This document shows positions 56,494 to 64,000 of a stretch of 64,000 nucleotides of DNA, in pieces. Made by a program: the position numbers and the translations under genes. The first letter of the stretch is position 1. Each line of letters begins with the position of its first letter. Below the pieces are notes generated by a model. The model saw only the letters and a program-made list of their open reading frames with translations. It made no database searches and was not told where the DNA came from. Source of the DNA: Mycobacterium colombiense (GTDB lineage: Bacteria; Actinomycetota; Actinomycetes; Mycobacteriales; Mycobacteriaceae); contig NZ_LZSX01000008.1 in NCBI RefSeq assembly GCF_001665835.1, positions 124,001-188,000 of the forward strand, in the 5' to 3' direction.

Positions 56494-57521
56494 TGAGTGT
56501 TTTCGCCCATCCCTTTGCCAGCGCCAGCGGTGTCGGATCGTGGCCCGGCATCGCCGCGCGCCAGGCCGCCGAAGTCGTCGTGGGTGAACTCGCGGGCGCG
56601 CTGGCGCACATCGTCGAGCTGCCGGCGCGCGGAGTCGGTGCCGACATGCTCGGCCGGGCCGGCGCGCTGCTGATCGACGTGGCCATCGACACGGTGCCGC
56701 GCGGCTACCGGCTCGCCGCCCGGCCCGGTGCGGTCACCCGCCGCGCCGTCAGCCTGCTCGACGAGGACATGGACGCGCTGGAAGAGGCCTGGGAGGCCGC
56801 CGGCCTGCGCAACGACGGCCGGGTGGTGAAGGTGCAGGCGCCGGGCCCGATCACGCTGGCCGCCGAGATCGAGCTGTCCAACGGCCACCGGGCGATCACC
56901 GACCCCGGGGCGCTGCGCGACCTGGCGGCGTCGCTGGCCGAGGGGGTCTCCGCGCACCGCGCGGGGCTGGCGCGCCGGCTCGAGGCGGAGGTGGTGGTGC
57001 AGTTCGACGAGCCGTCGCTGCCCAGGGCGCTGGGCGGCGGGCTGAGCGGGGTGACCGCGCTGAGCCCGGTGGCGCCGATCGACGAGCAGGTGGCCGCCGG
57101 CCTGCTCGACGCCTGCGCCCAGACGGTGGGCGGCGAGGTGCTGCTGCACTGCTGTGCCCCCGACCTGCCATGGGACCTGTTGCAGCGCAGTGCCTTTCGA
57201 GCAGTCTCGGTAAACGCCGGCGCGCTGAGCCCGGCGGATTTGGACCGTGTTGCCGAGTTCGTGGAGTCCGGCCGCACCGTCGCGCTGGGGGTGGTCGCCG
57301 GCAAGGCCCCGCCGCGCCGGCCGTCGGCGGAGGAGGTGGCCGCTGCGGTGGTGGCGGTGACCGATCGCCTCGGTTTCGCCCGTTCGGCGCTGCGCGACCG
57401 CATCGGCGTCACGCCCGCGTGTGGTCTGGCCGGTGCGACGCCGGAGTGGGCGCGGACCGCGATCGGGCTGGCCCGCAGGGCGGCCGAGATGTTCGCCGAG
57501 GATCCCGACGCCATCGAATAG
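56493..57521 (+). CDS. Methionine synthase C-terminal-like protein (Rv3015c-like)
   Basis: A 342-aa protein of the UROD/MetE C-terminal barrel family. It begins ASGVGSWPG and contains KVQAPGPITLA, VVVQFDEPSLP, LLHCCAPDLPW and TPACGLAGATPEWA. His, Cys and Cys residues in LHCC and TPACG fit the zinc site of MetE. It lacks the N-terminal MetE domain, so it may be a core-type methyltransferase rather than full methionine synthase. GTG leaderless start. Confidence 0.82.
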   Translation: MSVFAHPFASASGVGSWPGIAARQAAEVVVGELAGALAHIVELPARGVGADMLGRAGALLIDVAIDTVPRGYRLAARPGAVTRRAVSLLDEDMDALEEAWEAAGLRNDGRVVKVQAPGPITLAAEIELSNGHRAITDPGALRDLAASLAEGVSAHRAGLARRLEAEVVVQFDEPSLPRALGGGLSGVTALSPVAPIDEQVAAGLLDACAQTVGGEVLLHCCAPDLPWDLLQRSAFRAVSVNAGALSPADLDRVAEFVESGRTVALGVVAGKAPPRRPSAEEVAAAVVAVTDRLGFARSALRDRIGVTPACGLAGATPEWARTAIGLARRAAEMFAEDPDAIE

Positions 57522-57584
57522 GCAACCGAAAGATTGCGCTTTTGAGCGCGCTGTGCTGAAGTGATAGGCAACCAGGAGGTTGCG
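57518..57584. promoter_or_regulatory. Two dyads controlling the SRPBCC-ArsR operon
   Basis: Two 21-bp copies, 57518-57538 and 57564-57584, share ATAGGCAACC and TTGCG and match at 17 of 21 positions. The second contains GCAACCAGGAGGTTGC, a perfect dyad whose centre includes the AGGAGG ribosome site of the SRPBCC gene. The first overlaps the stop of the MetE-C-like gene. They are most likely the operators of the ArsR protein encoded second in the operon. Confidence 0.65.
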
Positions 57585-57585
57585 T

Positions 57586-58068
57586 ATGAAGATCGAGAAG
57601 CACGTGGTGCTGCGCGCGCCGCTCGAGCGGGTGTGGCGGGCCATCAGCGACGCCGAGGAGTTCGGCCGCTGGTTCGGGGTGCGCTTCGACGGGCCGTTCG
57701 TCGCCGGGACGTCGGTGACCGCGGCGATCAGCCCGACCGTCGTCGACGGCGAGGTCGCCAAGCGTCAGGAGGCGCACGCCGGGGTGCGCAGCACCTGGCA
57801 GATCGTCGCCCTCGAGCCGCGGCGCCGGTTCGCCTATCGCTGGCATCCGTTCGCCATCGACCCGGACGTCGACTACGACCACGAGCCGACCACGCTCGTC
57901 GAGTTCACCCTGTCGGAGCAGCCCGACGGCGTGCTGCTGACCATCACCGAATCCGGGTTCGAGGCGATCCCCGAGGCGCGCCGCGGGGGAGCGTTCGAGG
58001 CCAACGGCGAGGGCTGGGCGATCCAGACCACGCTGGTGCGCAAGTACATCGAAGGCGTCCGGGTATGA
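57586..58068 (+). CDS. SRPBCC/AHSA1-type protein
   Basis: A 160-aa helix-grip protein of the AHSA1 (Aha1 C-terminal) type. It starts KHVVLRAPLERVWRAISDAEEFGRWFGV; PRRRFAYRWHP and TLVEFTLSEQPDGVLLTITESGF are typical. Such genes often pair with ArsR regulators, as here (ATGA overlap). ATG 57586 has AGGAGG six bases upstream; TTG 57580 is less likely. Confidence 0.85.
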   Translation: MKIEKHVVLRAPLERVWRAISDAEEFGRWFGVRFDGPFVAGTSVTAAISPTVVDGEVAKRQEAHAGVRSTWQIVALEPRRRFAYRWHPFAIDPDVDYDHEPTTLVEFTLSEQPDGVLLTITESGFEAIPEARRGGAFEANGEGWAIQTTLVRKYIEGVRV

Positions 58069-58382
58069 AAGTCGCCGTCGACGCGCCGCTCTTCGACGCG
58101 CTGGGCGACCCCAACCGGCTGCGCATCATCGTGCGGCTCTGCGATCAGGGGCCCAGTTCGACATCGCAGGTCACCAGCGTCATACCGGTCACCCGGCAGG
58201 CGGCCAGCAAGCACCTGCAGCTGCTGGAGTCCGTCGGGCTGGTGACCAGCAGCCGGCGGGGCCGCGAGCGGGTCTGGACGGTGCAGACCCAGCCGCTGGC
58301 GTCGGCCAGCGACTACCTGAGTCAGCTGTCCCGGCGGTGGGACGCCGCGGTGGACCGGTTGCGGGCCTACGTGGAGGACTGA
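58065..58382 (+). CDS. ArsR family regulator
   Basis: A 105-aa winged-helix repressor. ALGDPNRLRIIVRLCDQG and PVTRQAASKHLQLLESVGLV form the DNA-binding core. It has no CxC-type metal site, so it probably belongs to the non-metal group that is paired with AHSA1 proteins. Its stop codon is part of a 12-bp tandem repeat. Confidence 0.87.
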   Translation: MKVAVDAPLFDALGDPNRLRIIVRLCDQGPSSTSQVTSVIPVTRQAASKHLQLLESVGLVTSSRRGRERVWTVQTQPLASASDYLSQLSRRWDAAVDRLRAYVED

Positions 58383-58406
58383 GTGGAGGACTGAGTGGAG
58401 GACCGA
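58371..58406 (+). repeat. Three tandem 12-bp units at the ArsR stop
   Basis: GTGGAGGACTGA occurs at 58371-58382 and 58383-58394, and with one change (GTGGAGGACCGA) at 58395-58406. The first unit encodes the last three residues and stop of ArsR, so expansion leaves the protein unchanged. Confidence 0.9.
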
Positions 58407-58437
58407 GCGCGCCCGGTTTCGCGTCGGTGTCCTCGGA

Positions 58438-60531
<2,094 letters not shown>

Positions 60532-60534
60532 GCC

Positions 60535-61647
60535 ATGAGCAGCCGGTACGGTGACTCCACCCGGAGCCTCAAAGCCATTGACATCGAGGCGATTTCGGGT
60601 CAGCCGGTAGCGCCGCAGGCGGTGCTCGCCGCCACCTATCACCTGGCCGCCGACGAGACGAGTGCCTTGGACAACTACGGCCGCGGCTCCAATCCGACCT
60701 GGCGGCAACTGGAGTCGGCCCTGGCCGAGTTGGAGGGAGCCACCGGCGCGCGGGTCTTCGCATCGGGCATGGCGGCCATCAGCGCCGTGCTGCGCGCGTT
60801 GGCCACGCCCGGATCGACGGTGGTGGTGCCGGCCGATGGCTACTACCAGGTGCGCCGCTACGCCCGCGAAGACCTGGTGACCGCCGGTGTGACGGTCGTC
60901 GAGGCGTCGAGTGCGCAGATCTACGACGCCGCCGCGCAAGCCGACGTGGTGCTGGCCGAAACGCCCACCAACCCGGCGTTGGACGTGATCGACGTGCACC
61001 GGCTGGCCGGCATCTGCCGAAACCGCAACGCGCGCTTGGTCGTCGACAACACCGCCGCCACGCCCCTCGGTCAGCAGCCGCTGTCGTTGGGCGCTGACGC
61101 GGTGGTGGCCAGTGCGACCAAGGCCCTGTCCGGTCACGGTGACCTGCTGGCCGGCTACGTCGCCACCAGCCAGCCCGAGCTGCTGGCCGCGGTGGAGCGA
61201 CACCGGCTGCTCGCGGGCGCGATCCTGGGCGGGTTCGAGGCGTGGCTTCTGTTGCGCAGCATGGCAACTGCCGGATTGCGCTTCGAACGGCAATGCCAGA
61301 ACGCCCGGGCGCTGGCGACCATGCTGGCCCGCCACCCGGCGGTGCGGTCGGTGCGCTACCCGGGATTGGTCGACGACCCGGCGCATCCGGTGGCCATGGC
61401 CCAGATGCGCCGATTCGGGGCGCTGGTCTCCATCGAATTGGCCGACGCGGCCGCCGTGCACGCGCTGGTGGACCGCAGCGAGCTGGTGATCGCATCCACC
61501 AGTTTCGGGGGCCTGCACACGTCGGTGGATCGCCGGGCGCGCTGGGGAGACCCGGTCGCCGACGGATTCGCGCGCATCTCGGTGGGCATCGAAGACACGG
61601 ACGACCTGCTCGCCGACATCGAACGCGCGCTGATGTCCTCCCGCTGA
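60535..61647 (+). CDS. Cystathionine gamma-lyase/synthase family PLP enzyme
   Basis: A 370-aa Cys/Met-metabolism PLP enzyme. The N-terminal GRGSNPTWRQLESALAELEGATGA, the ETPTNPALDVIDV segment and the PLP lysine in VASATKALSGHGDLLAGYV near residue 197 are diagnostic. Whether it acts as gamma-lyase, gamma-synthase or beta-lyase cannot be told. ATG is three bases after the ligA stop. Confidence 0.88.
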   Translation: MSSRYGDSTRSLKAIDIEAISGQPVAPQAVLAATYHLAADETSALDNYGRGSNPTWRQLESALAELEGATGARVFASGMAAISAVLRALATPGSTVVVPADGYYQVRRYAREDLVTAGVTVVEASSAQIYDAAAQADVVLAETPTNPALDVIDVHRLAGICRNRNARLVVDNTAATPLGQQPLSLGADAVVASATKALSGHGDLLAGYVATSQPELLAAVERHRLLAGAILGGFEAWLLLRSMATAGLRFERQCQNARALATMLARHPAVRSVRYPGLVDDPAHPVAMAQMRRFGALVSIELADAAAVHALVDRSELVIASTSFGGLHTSVDRRARWGDPVADGFARISVGIEDTDDLLADIERALMSSR

Positions 61648-61721
61648 CGATTTCACATTCGTGGGGGGCGGACTGCACCGAAAGTGGTCGCGATCGCCCG
61701 ACCGGCTCTATCGTGGGCTCT

Positions 61722-62318
61722 ATGACCCAGACCGCCGACCGGTGTGAGCACGCGTCGCCGTGGTCGCCGCGCGAGGCCGAGATACTGGCCGTGACCCTGG
61801 CGCTGCTGCAGGAACACGGTTATGACCAGTTGACGGTGGACGCGGTGGCCAACGCCGCGCGCGCCAGCAAGGCCACGGTCTACCGGCGCTGGCCGTCCAA
61901 AGCCGAACTGGTGCTGGCGGCCTTCATCGAAGGCGTCCGCCAGGTGGCCGTTCCGCCGAACACCGGCACGTTGCGTGGCGACCTGCTGAGCCTGGGGGAG
62001 ACCATCAGCCAGGAGTGCGGGCAGCACGCCGGCACCATCCGCGCGGTGATGGTCGAGGTGTCGCGCCACCCCGCGCTCAACGAGGCCATGCAGCATCAGT
62101 TCCTGGACCAGCGCAGGGCCACGATCCAGCACGTGCTGCATCAGGCAGCCGACCGCGGCGAGATCTCCGAGGACGTCATCACCGACGAACTCTGGGACCT
62201 GCTGCCCGGTTATCTCATCTTCCGGTCGATCTTGCCCGGTCGCCCGCCCACTCGAGACACCGTGGAAGCGTTCGTCGACGGGTTCCTCATCCCCGGCCTG
62301 ACCAGGTCGGCGGGGTAA
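61722..62318 (+). CDS. TetR family regulator upstream of mmpS/mmpL
   Basis: A 198-aa TetR repressor. The helix-turn-helix is at about residues 20-66: LTVDAVANAARASKATVYRRWPSK, typical of the group with a TetR_C_11-like domain. ATG 61722 is near-leaderless behind TATCGT at 61709-61714. It lies 167 bases before mmpS on the same strand with a perfect palindrome between, so it very likely controls the transporter. Confidence 0.87.
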   Translation: MTQTADRCEHASPWSPREAEILAVTLALLQEHGYDQLTVDAVANAARASKATVYRRWPSKAELVLAAFIEGVRQVAVPPNTGTLRGDLLSLGETISQECGQHAGTIRAVMVEVSRHPALNEAMQHQFLDQRRATIQHVLHQAADRGEISEDVITDELWDLLPGYLIFRSILPGRPPTRDTVEAFVDGFLIPGLTRSAG

Positions 62319-62375
62319 GACGCCGCATGTCAGCGCCGGCGCCGGCCGGAAAATATATACGCGCGCGTCTCTTGT

Positions 62376-62400
62376 ACAGTACGGTCCCGTACCGTACTGT
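62376..62400. promoter_or_regulatory. Perfect palindrome operator before mmpS
   Basis: Arms ACAGTACGGT and ACCGTACTGT are exact inverted repeats of 10 bp around CCCGT. It is 86 bases upstream of the mmpS start, just after an AT-rich patch (AAATATATAC, 62351-62360). GTACGGT-type palindromes are typical TetR operators. Confidence 0.75.
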
Positions 62401-62485
62401 CATAGCTGTCGATCACACTCACGGTGTTGGCAGCCGTGTTTGGCTTGAGTGGAATCTTGTCGCCCGATCTTCGAAAGGCTAACGG

Positions 62486-62932
62486 GTGAAAGGCTTTTCG
62501 ATCGCGTCCCTGGTGAAGCGGGGGTGGATGGTGCTCGTCGCCGTGGTGGTCGTCGTGCTCGCCGGATTCGGAATCTATCGCCTGCACGGAATCTTGTGGT
62601 CGCACAACAGCACGTCGGCCAACAGTGGCCTGTCCAACGAGATCGTCCCGTTCAACCCCAAGCAGGTCGTGCTCGAGGTCTTCGGTGCCCCGGGCGCGAC
62701 TGCGACCATCAACTACCTCGACGTCAACGCCCAGCCGCAGCAAGTCAAGGACGCGCCCCTGCCGTGGTCGTTCACCATCACCACGACCGAGCCCGCGGTG
62801 ATCGGCAACGTCGTCGCGCAGGGCAACGGGGACACCCTGGGCTGCCGCATCACCGTCAACGGAGAAGTGAAAGACCAACGCACCGTCAACAAAGTCGACG
62901 CCTACACCTTCTGTCTGGATAAATCTGGATGA
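62486..62932 (+). CDS. MmpS family membrane protein
   Basis: A 148-aa MmpS accessory protein. One N-terminal membrane helix (about residues 15-30) is followed by a periplasmic beta-sandwich with VVLEVFGAPGATATINYLDVN, PLPWSFTITTTEPA and two cysteines (LGCRITVNGE, TFCLD) that pair in MmpS structures. GTG start with GAAAGG upstream. It overlaps mmpL by ATGA. Confidence 0.92.
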   Translation: MKGFSIASLVKRGWMVLVAVVVVVLAGFGIYRLHGILWSHNSTSANSGLSNEIVPFNPKQVVLEVFGAPGATATINYLDVNAQPQQVKDAPLPWSFTITTTEPAVIGNVVAQGNGDTLGCRITVNGEVKDQRTVNKVDAYTFCLDKSG

Positions 62933-64000
62933 GCAACGATCAACAGTCGCGGCCGTTCGTGCCGCGCACCATCCGACGGCTCGCGTTGCCGATCCTGCTG
63001 TTCTGGGTGGCGTTGGCCGCCCTCACCAACATCGCGGTGCCGCAGCTGGAAGAGGTGGGCAAGACCCACAACGTGGCGCTGAACTCGCCAGATGCGCCGT
63101 CGCTCAAGGCGATCAAGCGCATCGGCGAGAAGTTCCATGAGTTCGACACCGACAGCTCGGCGATGATCGTGCTGGAAGGCGACAAGCCGCTGGGCGCCGA
63201 CGCCCACCGCTTCTACGACGAGATGGTCCGCAGGATCGAGCAGGACCACAAACACGTCCAGCATGTCCAGGATTACTGGGGCGACACCCTGACCGCGGCG
63301 GGATCGCAGAGCAGCGACGGCAAGGCCGCTTATGTTCAGGTGAACCTTGCCGGCAATCAAGGCTCGGCATTGGCCAACGAGGGTGTCGGGGCGCTGCGCG
63401 ACATCATCGATCGCATGAAGCCGCCGCCAGGCGTCAAGACCTATGTGACCGGTGCGGCGCCGCTGATCTCCGATCAGTTCGACGTCGGCAGCAAGGGCAC
63501 CGCGAAGGTCACCGCGATCACCATCGGGGTGATCGCGCTGATGCTGTTCTTCGTCTACCGCTCGGTGCTCACCACGCTGCTGGTGCTCGCCACCGTGCTC
63601 ATCGAAATGTCAGCCGCCCGAGGCCTTGTCGCGTTTCTGGGTAATGCCGGCGTGATCGGTCTGTCGACGTATTCGACGAATCTGCTGACGCTGTTGGTGA
63701 TCGCGGCCGGAACGGACTACGCGATATTCTTCGTCGGCCGCTATCAGGAGGCGCGCGGCACCGGTGAGGATCGCGAAAAGGCCTTCTACACGATGTATCA
63801 CGGCACGACGCACATCGTGTTGGGCTCCGGGCTCACCGTGGCCGGTGCGGTGGCCTGCCTGAGCTTCACCCGATTGCCGTACTTCCAAAGTCTGGGCATA
63901 CCAGCCGCATTGGGCATCCTGGTCGCACTGTTCGCCGCGCTCACCCTGGGGCCGGCGATCCTCACCCTGGGTGCCATGGTGGGCATCTTCGACCCCAAGC
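62929..64000 (+). CDS. MmpL family transporter, 3' end cut by the window edge
   Basis: The first 357 codons of an MmpL exporter; the frame is open to the window end. It starts MSNDQQSRPFVPRTIRRLA with the first membrane helix at about residues 20-38. The porter domain includes DTDSSAMIVLEGDKPLGADA, and the first bundle carries AAGTDYAIFFVGRYQEAR. It is coupled to mmpS by ATGA and probably repressed by the TetR at 61722. The substrate is unknown; MmpS4/5-type pairs export siderophores and drugs. Confidence 0.93.
   Translation, partial: MSNDQQSRPFVPRTIRRLALPILLFWVALAALTNIAVPQLEEVGKTHNVALNSPDAPSLKAIKRIGEKFHEFDTDSSAMIVLEGDKPLGADAHRFYDEMVRRIEQDHKHVQHVQDYWGDTLTAAGSQSSDGKAAYVQVNLAGNQGSALANEGVGALRDIIDRMKPPPGVKTYVTGAAPLISDQFDVGSKGTAKVTAITIGVIALMLFFVYRSVLTTLLVLATVLIEMSAARGLVAFLGNAGVIGLSTYSTNLLTLLVIAAGTDYAIFFVGRYQEARGTGEDREKAFYTMYHGTTHIVLGSGLTVAGAVACLSFTRLPYFQSLGIPAALGILVALFAALTLGPAILTLGAMVGIFDPK

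Overview
The window is high-GC actinobacterial DNA from a pigmented, probably slow-growing Mycobacterium, most like the M. avium-complex or M. simiae type. The evidence is MmpS/MmpL transporters, GTG/TTG starts, leaderless genes with TANNNT -10 boxes, and long synteny (from memory) with the M. tuberculosis block Rv3050c to Rv3014c in inverted orientation. The species itself cannot be fixed from sequence alone.

Layout. 1-5.7 kb: the end of an mmpL gene, an MDR oxidoreductase, and an LLM flavin oxidoreductase coupled to an AraC regulator. 5.7-10.7 kb: a TetR/Baeyer-Villiger monooxygenase pair (Rv3050c/Rv3049c type), then an SDR/TetR divergon with two operators and an SRPBCC-TetR operon. 10.7-26.6 kb is conserved backbone: nrdF2 with tandem NrdR boxes, an odd 0.76 kb segment between copies of the nrdF2 3' end, a DUF3349 protein, adhC, fecB, ctaD, serB2, an ABC ATPase, a NUDIX hydrolase, echA17, two methyltransferases, a TB22.2-like secreted protein, a beta-propeller protein and a hexapeptide acyltransferase.

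26.6-41.2 kb is a photoprotection and carotenoid island set into that backbone where I would expect Rv3033. It holds a photolyase, a TspO protein, an MMPL transporter, type 2 IPP isomerase, a MarR regulator and a tightly overlapping minus-strand operon: crtE, crtI, crtB, crtYc, crtYd, a methyltransferase, a CrtU-like protein and a Rieske protein. The predicted route is IPP to GGPP, phytoene, lycopene, a cyclised carotene, then an aromatic carotenoid of the isorenieratene (leprotene) type. A 29-bp dyad operator occurs in near-identical form in the MMPL/idi promoter region and the crtE promoter region, and a broken second MarR gene lies beside the crtE copy.

41.2-45.9 kb is accessory: a STAS protein, an Rv1815-like protein that has lost its catalytic residues, a catalase-like protein, an epimerase and an SRPBCC-TIGR01777 fusion. 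45.9-61.7 kb returns to backbone: the methylglucose-lipopolysaccharide genes (Rv3032-Rv3030 type), etfB/etfA with a terminator, an OlsB/OlsA-like acyltransferase pair, iscS, mnmA, a sensor-domain lipoprotein, a MetE-C-like protein, an SRPBCC/ArsR operon with its own dyads, ligA and a cystathionine gamma-lyase-family enzyme. The window ends in a TetR-mmpS-mmpL unit with a perfect palindrome between regulator and mmpS; the mmpL runs off the edge. I saw no tRNA, rRNA, CRISPR array or intact insertion sequence.
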